NCBI GenBank assembly: GCA_045105115.1
Contig: JBGCDE010000003.1
Coordinates: 1 to 64,000 of the forward strand
Length of the DNA stretch: 64,000 nucleotides
Origin: JAUIET01 sp045105115
GTDB taxonomy: Bacteria; Pseudomonadota; Gammaproteobacteria; Pseudomonadales; JAUIET01
Reading direction: 5' to 3'
Under the pieces are notes generated by a model. It was given only the letters and a program-made list of their open reading frames with translations. It made no database searches and was not told where the DNA came from. Made by a program: the position numbers and the translations under genes. Shown here piece after piece: positions 52,982 to 61,257 of the stretch (position 1 is the stretch's first letter; each line of letters starts with the position of its first letter).

Positions 52982-53463
52982 CAAGCCAGGTTTTGTTTGT
53001 ATGTATGGGTAACATCTGCCGCTCGCCAACCGCGCATGGTGTGCTGGACCACATGGCGAAAAGCCAAAGCCAGGCTGATCGAATTATTGTTGATTCTGCC
53101 GGAACCGGTGCATGGCATGCAGGTGCCGCACCTGATAAAAGAGCGATGAAGGCGGCGGCGTCGCGCGGATATAACTTGAAGAAATTACGAGCCAGGCAAT
53201 TGGTGGAACAGGATTTTGACAGCTTTGATTATATTCTGGGTATGGACCAGGACAATCTGGATGTTATTGAGTCACTAAAACCAGCCGGCTACCAGGGTCA
53301 TACTGGTTTGCTGCTAGAGTTTGCCAAGACTGTTGATTATATTGAAGTGCCAGATCCCTATTATGGTGGTGAAAAGGGGTTTGAGCTGGTTCTTGATTTG
53401 GTAGAAACAGCCTGTAAGGGCCTGCTTGCTCATATACGTTCTGGTGATAAAACTGCGCGCTGA
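52978..53463 (+). CDS. Low-molecular-weight protein tyrosine phosphatase
   Basis: 161 residues. The phosphate loop VCMGNICRSPTAHGV holds the nucleophile Cys9 and the CX5R arginine. The general acid is in VPDPYYGG near the C-terminus. Such enzymes remove phosphate from tyrosine, for instance on polysaccharide-synthesis kinases, but no kinase partner is nearby. It sits between kdsB and murB, the order known from Pseudomonas. Confidence 0.93.
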   Translation: MTSQVLFVCMGNICRSPTAHGVLDHMAKSQSQADRIIVDSAGTGAWHAGAAPDKRAMKAAASRGYNLKKLRARQLVEQDFDSFDYILGMDQDNLDVIESLKPAGYQGHTGLLLEFAKTVDYIEVPDPYYGGEKGFELVLDLVETACKGLLAHIRSGDKTAR

Positions 53464-54466
53464 AAACAATCGGCAACTCTGCGACTTAAACACGCTGGCT
53501 TTGCCAGCGGTGGCAGAGTTGTTCTTTGCCGCATGCACAGAGAGCGAGCTAACGCTTGCGCTGCAACATTGTGCTGAAGTGGGTGAGGCGCCATTGATAT
53601 TAGGTGGTGGTAGCAATCTCGTTTTCTCTGGAAAAAACGTACCTGCCTGTATTCACATTAGCTCAGAGGGTATTCGCACATTATCTGAAACCTCAGAGCA
53701 CATCACTCTGTCGGTAGCCGCCGGAGTAAACTGGAATGGCCTTGTTGAACACTGCCTGGCAGCCGGCTATCACGGCCTTGAGAATCTAGCGCTGATACCT
53801 GGCAGTGTGGGCGCTGCACCGGTTCAGAACATTGGCGCCTATGGCGTAGAGCTGGCCCAGTTTGTTGAGCGCGTACACTTTCGCTGGATCGATAGCGGCG
53901 CGCCACAGAGTTATACAGCTGAGCAATGCGAGTTTGGCTATAGAGACAGTGTTTTTAAACGCCAGTTGCGTGACAAGATCGTTATCACAGAGCTAGAGTT
54001 GAAGCTGACTTTGCATAGCAAAGTAAACATCGAATACACGGCGTTACAGCAAGAACTTCAAGACGTACCAAACCCATCGCCAACTCAGGTTCGAGACGCG
54101 GTGGTGGCCATTAGGCGCAGAAAACTGCCTGATCCAAAGCTGTTGCCCAATGCTGGCAGTTTTTTCAAAAATCCGATAGTGTCCTTGCAAGAGCTGCAAC
54201 GATTGCGCGAACACTTTTCTAATGTGGTGTATTACCCGACTGATTCGAATGATCATTTCAAGATAGCGGCTGGGTGGCTTCTTGATAAAGCCGGGTGGCG
54301 CGGTGTTACTGAAACACATGTTGGTGTTCATCAAGAACAGGCCCTGGTGTTAGTGAATCATAACAAGGGTAGTGGTGCGCAATTGCTGGAGTTGGCTGAG
54401 CGCATCCAGTGCAGCATTCATGCGCGTTTCGATGTAGAACTAGAGATTGAGCCGAGAATATACTAG
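53444..54466 (+). CDS. murB: UDP-N-acetylenolpyruvoylglucosamine reductase MurB
   Basis: 340 residues from a GTG at 53444 that overlaps the phosphatase gene by 20 nt; the start is the best available but has a weak ribosome site. FAD/substrate segments: ILGGGSNLVFSG, GLENLALIPGSVGAAPVQN, IGAYGVE, YRDSVFK, NAGSFFKNP and AAGWLLDKAGWRG. This is the long E. coli-like type I MurB. It makes UDP-N-acetylmuramate in peptidoglycan synthesis. Last gene of the msbA-to-murB run. Confidence 0.94.
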   Translation: MIKLRAENNRQLCDLNTLALPAVAELFFAACTESELTLALQHCAEVGEAPLILGGGSNLVFSGKNVPACIHISSEGIRTLSETSEHITLSVAAGVNWNGLVEHCLAAGYHGLENLALIPGSVGAAPVQNIGAYGVELAQFVERVHFRWIDSGAPQSYTAEQCEFGYRDSVFKRQLRDKIVITELELKLTLHSKVNIEYTALQQELQDVPNPSPTQVRDAVVAIRRRKLPDPKLLPNAGSFFKNPIVSLQELQRLREHFSNVVYYPTDSNDHFKIAAGWLLDKAGWRGVTETHVGVHQEQALVLVNHNKGSGAQLLELAERIQCSIHARFDVELEIEPRIY

Positions 54467-54632
54467 CCTAAGGTGCGTGCGCGGTGGTACTCTACCTGTA
54501 AGCGCGCGAAAAGTTTACCTAATAACTGATGTGTTGGGTGCGAGAAGAAAAAGGGCGCAGGGATTGCTAAACATAAAAATGCTGGTGAATACTGCCACCT
54601 CGCAGTAGGAACCGTATAGTGAGAGGTGAACA

Positions 54633-55280
54633 ATGATCACCGTAGTTGTGGCTGATGATCATGACCTTGTGCGTATGGGTATTGTACGTATGTTGTCAGA
54701 TGCGCCTAATGTGGAAGTAGTTGCGCAGGCGGCTACTGGCGAAGAAGCCGTTAAATTGTCCAGACAATTGCAACCCGATATTGTTCTTATGGATGTGCGC
54801 ATGCCGGGCATTGGTGGCTTGGCCGCAACCCGCAAGATTGCAGCGTTTGATCCAAACATAAAAGTCATTGCGCTTTCGGCTTATCCAAACGATCCGTTTC
54901 CAACCAAAGTGATTCAAGCGGGTGCCAAAGGTTTCATTACTAAAGCAGCCACACCTGACCAGATGATTGACGCTTTGCGCAAAGTGAACAGCGGGCAACG
55001 CTATATTAGCCCGGAAGTTGCGCAAGACATGGCGTTGAAGCCTTTTAGTCAAACACCTGATGAGTCACCTTTCGCGCAGTTATCTGAAAGAGAGTTGCAA
55101 ATAGCAATGATGATTATTGCTTGCGACAAAGTGCCTGAAATCGCTGAAAAGCTCAGCATCTCTACAAAAACAGTCAACAGCTACCGTTATCGCCTTTTCG
55201 AAAAACTTGAGATAAAGGGTGACGTGGAGTTGGCCTTGCTCGCCGTGCGCTACGGATTGATCGAAGAAGGGTTAGAATAG
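54633..55280 (+). CDS. gacA: GacA/UvrY-type response regulator
   Basis: 215 residues. Receiver domain with the acidic pair DDH near the start, phospho-acceptor Asp54 in IVLMDVRMPG, and Lys in GFITKAA. A LuxR/NarL-type helix-turn-helix follows (LSERELQIAMMII ... ISTKTVNSYRYRLFEKL). GacA is phosphorylated by GacS and switches on small RNAs that titrate CsrA/RsmA. The gacA-uvrC-pgsA order is standard in gammaproteobacteria; gacS is not in the window. Confidence 0.94.
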   Translation: MITVVVADDHDLVRMGIVRMLSDAPNVEVVAQAATGEEAVKLSRQLQPDIVLMDVRMPGIGGLAATRKIAAFDPNIKVIALSAYPNDPFPTKVIQAGAKGFITKAATPDQMIDALRKVNSGQRYISPEVAQDMALKPFSQTPDESPFAQLSERELQIAMMIIACDKVPEIAEKLSISTKTVNSYRYRLFEKLEIKGDVELALLAVRYGLIEEGLE

Positions 55281-55311
55281 CGCTTCTTAACTTTGCCGGA
55301 GTGTCCGCTCA

Positions 55312-57141
55312 GTGACTGCAACGCAGCCATTTGATTCTGCAACTTTCCTGAAATCCTTGACCCGTCGACCTGGTGTTTACCAGATGCTGGATGCAGACGA
55401 GAAAGTGCTTTATATAGGCAAGGCAAAAAACCTCAAGAATCGAGTTTCCAGCTATTTCAGAAGTCGTGGCCTGAACAGCAAAACCGTCGCGCTGGTTGGT
55501 AAAATAGACAGTATTCAGGTCACTGTAACCAACAGTGAAGCCGAAGCGCTTATTCTCGAACAGAACCTCATCAAAACACACCGGCCGCAGTACAATATTT
55601 TGCTGCGTGACGATAAGTCCTATCCGTATATTTACTTAAGCAATCATGAATTTCCGCGGCTTGGGTTTCACCGAGGCGCGAAACGGGCAAAAGGCGAATA
55701 CTTTGGTCCTTACCCCAGTGCTGGCTCGGTGCGTGAAAGCCTGCATCATTTGCAAAAAGTATTCAGAGTGCGCCAATGTGACGACAGCTACTACCGCAAT
55801 CGCTCACGACCATGTTTGCAATATCAAATTGACCGCTGTACTGCGCCTTGTGTTGCGAAAGTAAGCGAAGAAGAATACCAGGATGATGTGCGGTTCACCC
55901 GAATGTTCTTGAACGGTCAGGACCAACAATTGCTGAAAGAGCTGGCAGAACGAATGGAGTTGGCCTCGGCGAATCTAGAGTTTGAGCGCGCTGCTCTGGT
56001 TAGAGATCAGCTCACTGATCTTCGCAGAATGCAGGACGAGCAGTTCATTGAAGGCAAGCGTGGTGATGTTGATGTATTAGCTGCTAGCCAAACGTCTGGT
56101 ATTGCTTGTGTGCATGTACTGTTTGTTCGTGCTGGTCGAGTGCTGGGCAGTCGTAGTTACTATCCTGCGCCAAAGCTTGAGGAAGGCAGTGCAGAGTTGT
56201 TGTTTTCGTTCATTAGTCAGTATTACCTGGGTGGCATGGCCAGGGAAGTGCCGCGCGAAATAGTGATTGATCAGGAAATTCCCGAGCTTGACGTGCTGGT
56301 TTCAGCGCTGAGTGAATACACCAGCAAAAAAATATCTGTGCATCACAAAGTACGATCAAATCGTGCGGAGTGGGTTAAGTTGGCGACTACTGCGGCCCAG
56401 CAAAATCTGGAAGCCAGGTTAGCAAACAGACAGAGCATAGCCAGCCGTTTTGAGGCTTTGCAAGAAGCACTGCAACTGAGTGAGTTGCCGCAGCGCATCG
56501 AGTGCTTTGATATCAGCCATAGTTCGGGCGAGGCAACCGTGGCGTCGTGTGTTGTATTTGATTTATCCGGTGCCAGAAAAACGGATTATCGCCGGTTCAA
56601 TATTGAAGGCGTGCAAGCGGGTGACGATTACGCGGCAATGGCGCAAGCCTTGCGAAGGCGATTTACACGCCTGCAAAAAGGGGAAGGGCGCAAGCCAGAT
56701 ATTGTCTTGATAGATGGCGGCAAAGGTCAGCTTAGCGAAGCCGAGAATGTACTGGCTGAACTCGAGCTTAGCGGGCTCTGTGTGCTGGCTGTGGCCAAGG
56801 GTCCCACTCGCAAAGCCGGCATGGAACAAATCATTAAGGCCGGTAGTCGCGATGAGCTTGTTCTACCCGCGGATTCTGCCGCCTTGCATTTGATTCAGCA
56901 GGTGCGTGATGAATCGCATCGTTTTGCAATTACCGGTCACCGCGCCAGACGAGCGAAAAAGCGTAATACCTCGGCGCTGGAGTCCATTGAAGGCGTTGGG
57001 AGCAAGCGTCGGCAGGCTTTGCTGCGTTATTTCGGCGGATTGCAGGAAATTCAGCGTGCCAGTGTTCAAGACCTGAGCAAAGTGCCAGGAATCAGCGAAA
57101 AAACGGCCAGTGATATTTATAACAGTTTACACAGCGATTAG
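55312..57141 (+). CDS. uvrC: Excinuclease ABC subunit C
   Basis: 609 residues, GTG start. The N-terminal GIY-YIG nuclease domain (RRPGVYQMLDADEKVLYIGKAKNL) makes the 3' incision. A UvrB-binding UVR motif (ANLEFERAALVRDQL) is in the middle, an RNase H-like 5'-incision domain follows (RIECFDISHSSGEATVASCV, LIDGGKGQL), and a helix-hairpin-helix pair ends the protein. Nucleotide excision repair in the cytosol. 31 nt after gacA. Confidence 0.97.
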   Translation: MTATQPFDSATFLKSLTRRPGVYQMLDADEKVLYIGKAKNLKNRVSSYFRSRGLNSKTVALVGKIDSIQVTVTNSEAEALILEQNLIKTHRPQYNILLRDDKSYPYIYLSNHEFPRLGFHRGAKRAKGEYFGPYPSAGSVRESLHHLQKVFRVRQCDDSYYRNRSRPCLQYQIDRCTAPCVAKVSEEEYQDDVRFTRMFLNGQDQQLLKELAERMELASANLEFERAALVRDQLTDLRRMQDEQFIEGKRGDVDVLAASQTSGIACVHVLFVRAGRVLGSRSYYPAPKLEEGSAELLFSFISQYYLGGMAREVPREIVIDQEIPELDVLVSALSEYTSKKISVHHKVRSNRAEWVKLATTAAQQNLEARLANRQSIASRFEALQEALQLSELPQRIECFDISHSSGEATVASCVVFDLSGARKTDYRRFNIEGVQAGDDYAAMAQALRRRFTRLQKGEGRKPDIVLIDGGKGQLSEAENVLAELELSGLCVLAVAKGPTRKAGMEQIIKAGSRDELVLPADSAALHLIQQVRDESHRFAITGHRARRAKKRNTSALESIEGVGSKRRQALLRYFGGLQEIQRASVQDLSKVPGISEKTASDIYNSLHSD

Positions 57142-57193
57142 TCCTCTCCTAGACTGAGAGCGATACACTAGCGTTTTCCGGTTTAAGCCAGTA

Positions 57194-57748
57194 ATGAATA
57201 TTCCAAATGCCCTCACACTGCTCAGAGTGCTGCTCATTCCAGCGCTGGTGTTGGTGTTCTATTGGCCGTTCAAGTGGCATTTCGTAGCGGCGACACTGAT
57301 TTTCATTCTCGCTGCTATCACCGATTGGCTGGATGGTTATTTAGCGCGCAAGTGGGACCAAAGTACGCCTTTTGGTGCTTTTCTGGATCCTGTGGCCGAT
57401 AAGTTAATGGTGGCTGTGGCCTTGGTTCTATTGGTGGAACTGCACGCCAGCCCCTGGTTTGCGGTGCCGGCTTGCATCATTATCAGCCGCGAGATACTGG
57501 TTTCAGCGTTACGTGAATGGATGGCCGATTTGGGCAAGCGAACCAGTGTGGCGGTCTCTTACGTTGGTAAAGTGAAAACGGGCTTCCAAATGACCGCCAT
57601 AGGCGTATTCCTTGCAGCTGGGGAAAACCTGGTTCCTGAGTTGGTCTACATTGGCTATATGTTGCTCTATGCGGCCGCTATTCTCACTATTTGGTCGATG
57701 TTCGTTTATCTGCGCGCAGCCGCGCCAGAGCTTCGGCTAGAAAAGTAG
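57194..57748 (+). CDS. pgsA: CDP-diacylglycerol-glycerol-3-phosphate 3-phosphatidyltransferase PgsA
   Basis: 184 residues. The CDP-alcohol phosphatidyltransferase signature is DWLDGYLARKWDQSTPFGAF followed by LDPVADK (DG-x2-AR-x8-G-x3-D-x3-D). About five membrane helices. It makes phosphatidylglycerol phosphate. In Pseudomonas the tRNA Gly-Cys-Leu genes follow directly; here about 3 kb of threonine-catabolism genes lie in between. Confidence 0.96.
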   Translation: MNIPNALTLLRVLLIPALVLVFYWPFKWHFVAATLIFILAAITDWLDGYLARKWDQSTPFGAFLDPVADKLMVAVALVLLVELHASPWFAVPACIIISREILVSALREWMADLGKRTSVAVSYVGKVKTGFQMTAIGVFLAAGENLVPELVYIGYMLLYAAAILTIWSMFVYLRAAAPELRLEK

Positions 57749-57768
57749 CGATCAGAAAACGGCAGCTG

Positions 57769-58335
57769 TTATTTGTACATCACAACGAGATAGCCACGAA
57801 GCTCTGATTTCCCGGTGTTTACAATCGCGTGCGCGGAGTCGGCTCGGTAGTGTGCTGAATCGCCGCTCATCAAGCTACTGTTTGCATCAGCGCTGACAAT
57901 TCGCGCGGTACCACTGGCCACAGTGAAGAGCTCGCGAGTTCCATCAAAGTGCGCAGCGCTGGTCAATTGCGCGCCAGGTTGCAAAAGCAACTCATAGAAC
58001 TCCACGCTTTTTTCCATGTGCAGCGGTGACAAAGTACGGATTTGGCATTCATCGTCAGCGCGAAACAGGTTCGCGGCATCATCGCCATGCACGATATCGA
58101 TAGGGGTCGCAGCGTTAGGATCATCGACCAGTTCGCCAATACTCAAGCCAAAAGCCTGCGCAATTCTGCGTGTGACAGCAAGCGTTGGGTTGGCGTTGCC
58201 TCGTTCAATCTGACTCAGCATGGACCGGCTGACGCCAGACGCCGTTGCCAATTGATCCAGGGTGTAACTGTGTTGCTGGCGAAGTGCTTGCACTCGTTCA
58301 CACAACAGCTGGCAAGAAGGGTCAGAACTGCTCAT
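57769..58335 (-). CDS. XRE-family regulator with C-terminal cupin domain
   Basis: 188 residues from the ATG at 58335 (MSSSDPSC). The frame stays open upstream into tdh, but that part is not protein-like. Helix-turn-helix at about residues 10-65 (LDQLATASGVSRSMLSQIERG), then a small-molecule-binding cupin barrel (FYELLLQPGAQL ... GDSAHYRADSAHAIVN). Such HTH-cupin proteins often control neighbouring amino-acid catabolism genes. It is divergent from tdh-kbl with an 85-nt gap, so control of threonine degradation is the natural inference. Confidence 0.88.
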   Translation of the reverse strand: MSSSDPSCQLLCERVQALRQQHSYTLDQLATASGVSRSMLSQIERGNANPTLAVTRRIAQAFGLSIGELVDDPNAATPIDIVHGDDAANLFRADDECQIRTLSPLHMEKSVEFYELLLQPGAQLTSAAHFDGTRELFTVASGTARIVSADANSSLMSGDSAHYRADSAHAIVNTGKSELRGYLVVMYK

Positions 58336-58345
58336 AGTATTCTCA

Positions 58346-58411
58346 TATACAGGAATTAAATCTTTCTTAATGGATGATCGTGGTTTATTATACTGGAAAT
58401 ATTCCTTTATA
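58346..58411. promoter_or_regulatory. Candidate operator between the XRE-cupin regulator and tdh
   Basis: TATACAGGAA (58346-58355) and TATACTGGAA (58389-58398) differ at one position. The second is part of a longer dyad centred on GGAAATATTCC (58395-58405) flanked by TATA on both sides (58389-58411). Repeated half-sites in a short divergent gap fit a binding site for the adjacent regulator. Confidence 0.45.
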
Positions 58412-58420
58412 TCGTAAAAC

Positions 58421-59449
58421 ATGAAAGCACTGGTAAAGAGAGAAGCCCGCGAAGGCCTGTGGCTAGAAGATGTTCCAGAACCGGAGCTGGGTATTAACGA
58501 TGTGTTGATTCGCAATCTGCGCACTGCAATTTGCGGCACTGATATGCACATCTACAACTGGGACGCCTGGGCGCAGAAAACGATTCCTGTGCCAATGGTT
58601 GTGGGCCATGAGTTTGTTGGCGAGATTGTTGATGTTGGCTCAAACGTGAATGACTTTTACGCGGGGCAAATTGTGTCTGGCGAAGGCCACGTGGTGTGTG
58701 GGCGTTGCCGAAATTGCATGGCCGGTCGGCGTCACCTCTGTGCAGTCACGAGTGGTATCGGTGTTGATCGTTCCGGAGCGTTCGCCGAATACATGGCCTT
58801 GCCAATGTCTAACGTCTGGGAACACAGTGACGGGATTGATTTAGACGTAGCGGCATTGTTTGACCCGTTTGGTAATGCGGTTCACACCGCCTTGCAATAC
58901 GATCTGCTGGGTGAAGATGTATTGATTACCGGAGCAGGGCCAATAGGTGCGATGGCGGCGGCTGTGTGTAAGCACGCCGGAGCCCGGCATGTGGTTATTT
59001 CTGATCTGAATGATGAGCGCTTGGCGCTGGCCAAGAGAATGGGTGCTGATCGCACAGTGAACGTGCAACGAGAATCTGTGCAAGACGCACAAAAGAAACT
59101 TGGAATGTCAGAAGGCTTCGATGTTGGCCTGGAAATGTCCGGCAGCCCGCTGGCATTCAATGAACTGCTGGATAACATGTGCCATGGCGGTAAGGTGGCC
59201 ATTCTGGGGATACCGTCGGAAAACACGGCGATTGACTGGAGTAAGGTGATTTTCAATATGCTGACGCTGAAGGGAATTTACGGCCGCGAAATGTATGAGA
59301 CCTGGTACAAAATGTCAGTAATGATTGAATCTGGCCTGGATATCTCGCCGGTGATTACACATCGTTTGCCGTACAGCGAGTTTCAGCACGGTTTTGATGT
59401 GATGAAATCGGGTGAAGCGAGTAAAGTTATTCTGAATTGGGATGTCTGA
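58421..59449 (+). CDS. tdh: L-threonine 3-dehydrogenase
   Basis: 342 residues, the E. coli Tdh length. Catalytic zinc ligands are Cys38 (ICGTDMHIYNWD) and the GHEF motif; the structural zinc loop is CGRCRNCMAGRRHLC. NAD-binding is through TGAGPIGAMAAAV. The enzyme oxidises L-threonine to 2-amino-3-ketobutyrate. kbl follows 32 nt downstream and completes the conversion to glycine and acetyl-CoA. Confidence 0.96.
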   Translation: MKALVKREAREGLWLEDVPEPELGINDVLIRNLRTAICGTDMHIYNWDAWAQKTIPVPMVVGHEFVGEIVDVGSNVNDFYAGQIVSGEGHVVCGRCRNCMAGRRHLCAVTSGIGVDRSGAFAEYMALPMSNVWEHSDGIDLDVAALFDPFGNAVHTALQYDLLGEDVLITGAGPIGAMAAAVCKHAGARHVVISDLNDERLALAKRMGADRTVNVQRESVQDAQKKLGMSEGFDVGLEMSGSPLAFNELLDNMCHGGKVAILGIPSENTAIDWSKVIFNMLTLKGIYGREMYETWYKMSVMIESGLDISPVITHRLPYSEFQHGFDVMKSGEASKVILNWDV

Positions 59450-59481
59450 GAAGGGCACAACAGCCTAAAAAGGAGCGTGTT

Positions 59482-60681
59482 ATGAGAGCTTACCTGGAGC
59501 ATGTTGAGCAAGAGCTGGATAGCATTAAAGCCAGCGGTCTTTACAAAAACGAGCGCGCCATAACAGGGCCGCAAGGTGCACGCGTCAACGTGGTTGATGG
59601 TGAGCAGGTTCACCAGGTGCTGAATTTGTGCGCCAACAACTATCTGGGCCTAGCGCAACATCCCGATGTCAATGCGGCGGCACTAAAGGGGCTTGCCGAA
59701 TGGGGCTATGGCATGGCGTCTGTGCGTTTTATTTGCGGCACACAAACTGTGCACAAACAGCTTGAAAATAGCATCAGTGGTTTTGTGGGTACGCAAGACA
59801 CTATTTTGTATCCTTCCTGTTTTGACGCGAATGGCGGATTGTTTGAAACCTTGCTGGGTTCTGAAGACGCCGTTATTTCCGATGCATTGAATCACGCCAG
59901 TATTATTGATGGTGTGCGTTTGTGTCGTGCGCAGCGGTATCGCTACGCCAACAACGACATGGCTGATCTGGAACAGCAACTTAAAGCTGCAGATGCCGCC
60001 GGTGCGCGTTTCAAGTTAATTACCACCGACGGTGTGTTCTCAATGGACGGCACGTTTGCCAAGCTGGCGGACATCTGCGAGCTGGCTGAGAAATACAATG
60101 CCTTGGTACATGTGGATGACTGCCACGCCACCGGTTTCATCGGTGAAAACGGTCGAGGCAGCCACGAGCGCAGCGCTTGCATTGGCAAGATAGACATCAT
60201 TACCGGAACGCTGGGCAAGGCCCTGGGTGGTGCTAGTGGCGGCTTTACCAGTGCCAAGGCACAGATTGTTGATTTGCTGAGACAAAGATCAAGACCCTAC
60301 TTGTTTTCAAATACTGTGGCACCTCCTGTGGTTGCAGGTGCTCTTGCCGCGCTGCAGTTAGCAGAGCAGGGTGATGAGCTGCGCAGTCGCTTGCAACGCA
60401 ACACAGAGCGCTTCCGTGAAGGCCTTGAGTCATTAGGCTTTGATCTGCTGCCGGGTGAGCACCCAATTGTGCCGGTGATGCTGCATGATGCTGAAGTGGC
60501 CGCACAGTTTGCCAATGCTGTAGTAGCGTGTGGTGTCTACGTTACGGCCTTTTCCTACCCAGTTGTTCCAAAAGGAATGGCGCGGATTCGTACCCAGATG
60601 TCAGCGGCTTTCAGCGACGATGATGTGGATTTTGCACTACATGCCTTCGAACGGGCGCGCAAGCTAGTCCAACAGACCTGA
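59482..60681 (+). CDS. kbl: 2-amino-3-ketobutyrate CoA ligase (glycine C-acetyltransferase)
   Basis: 399 residues; the ATG at 59482 follows an AAAGGAG ribosome site. A fold-type I PLP enzyme of the alpha-oxoamine synthase family, with the PLP lysine at Lys246 in GTLGKALGGASGG, DDCHATGFIG for cofactor binding and LYPSCFDANGG upstream. It cleaves 2-amino-3-ketobutyrate with CoA to glycine and acetyl-CoA. Same transcript as tdh. Confidence 0.96.
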   Translation: MRAYLEHVEQELDSIKASGLYKNERAITGPQGARVNVVDGEQVHQVLNLCANNYLGLAQHPDVNAAALKGLAEWGYGMASVRFICGTQTVHKQLENSISGFVGTQDTILYPSCFDANGGLFETLLGSEDAVISDALNHASIIDGVRLCRAQRYRYANNDMADLEQQLKAADAAGARFKLITTDGVFSMDGTFAKLADICELAEKYNALVHVDDCHATGFIGENGRGSHERSACIGKIDIITGTLGKALGGASGGFTSAKAQIVDLLRQRSRPYLFSNTVAPPVVAGALAALQLAEQGDELRSRLQRNTERFREGLESLGFDLLPGEHPIVPVMLHDAEVAAQFANAVVACGVYVTAFSYPVVPKGMARIRTQMSAAFSDDDVDFALHAFERARKLVQQT

Positions 60682-60708
60682 AACATGCACAATACCTGCG
60701 GTGCATGG

Positions 60709-60737
60709 TTGACCGACTGTAGGTCGCTGGATACAAT
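60709..60737 (+). promoter_or_regulatory. Promoter of the tRNA Gly-Cys-Leu cluster
   Basis: TTGACC (60709-60714), a 17-nt spacer and TACAAT (60732-60737), followed by the GC-rich stretch GCGCCCCGC. Near-consensus hexamers with a GC-rich discriminator are typical of stable-RNA promoters under stringent control. It lies 29 nt before tRNA-Gly. Confidence 0.75.
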
Positions 60738-60766
60738 GCGCCCCGCTTTGAAGACATCGTTTTCTC

Positions 60767-60842
60767 GCGGGAATAGCTCAGTTGGTAGAGCGCAACCTTG
60801 CCAAGGTTGAGGTCGCCGGTTCGAACCCGGTTTCCCGCTCCA
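60767..60842 (+). tRNA. tRNA-Gly (GCC)
   Basis: 76 nt, full cloverleaf with an acceptor stem GCGGGAA/TTCCCGC, GGTTCGAACCC T-arm and encoded CCA end. Anticodon GCC at 60800-60802. First gene of the tRNA cluster and close to the E. coli glyV-type sequence. Confidence 0.97.
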
Positions 60843-60885
60843 AGTCTTTAGAGTGACGGCCAGCTTGCTGGAGAAGATTACACGC

Positions 60886-60977
60886 AGTGGGGTCAGGTCT
60901 CACATTTCACATGGCTCTACTTGAGAGTAACCCCGCTAGAACGAGTGGCCATGTGAAATGTGAGACCTGACCCCACT
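60886..60977. repeat. Perfect 30-bp inverted repeat between tRNA-Gly and tRNA-Cys
   Basis: Arms 60886-60915 and 60948-60977 are exact inverted copies over 30 nt, around a 32-nt loop. The arms contain GGGGTCAGGTCTCAC / GTGAGACCTGACCCC, a word I associate with short palindromic repeats near REP-associated transposases, from memory only. It would fold into a very stable hairpin in the tRNA precursor. No transposase gene is present. Confidence 0.85.
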
Positions 60978-61006
60978 TCGTTTGTGTTCTCGGCAAACGT
61001 TTTTAA

Positions 61007-61080
61007 GGCGCGGTGGCAGAGTGGTTATGCAGCGGACTGCAACTCCGTGTACGCCGGTTCGATTCCGACCCGCGCCTCCA
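61007..61080 (+). tRNA. tRNA-Cys (GCA)
   Basis: 74 nt with acceptor GGCGCGG and CCGCGCC, T-arm CGGTTCGATTCCG, and encoded CCA. Anticodon GCA at 61039-61041. Second member of the Gly-Cys-Leu cluster. Confidence 0.96.
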
Positions 61081-61086
61081 TTAACT

Positions 61087-61173
61087 GCCCGGATGGCGAA
61101 ATTGGTAGACGCAAGGGACTTAAAATCCCTCGGTGGCAACACCGTCCCGGTTCAAGTCCGGGTCCGGGCACCA
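61087..61173 (+). tRNA. tRNA-Leu (TAA)
   Basis: 87 nt, class II tRNA with a long variable arm, acceptor GCCCGGA/TCCGGGC and encoded CCA. Anticodon TAA at 61121-61123. Six nt separate it from tRNA-Cys. No duplicated 3' end was seen downstream within the window, so an integrated element at this tRNA is not demonstrated. Confidence 0.96.
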
Positions 61174-61257
61174 TTATTTGACTAAAGCAGACCACGCAAG
61201 TTGTTCTGCCAGAATCAAATAGTTGAAGTTCTTTCCTTGAGGCACAGGCTTGTGCGC

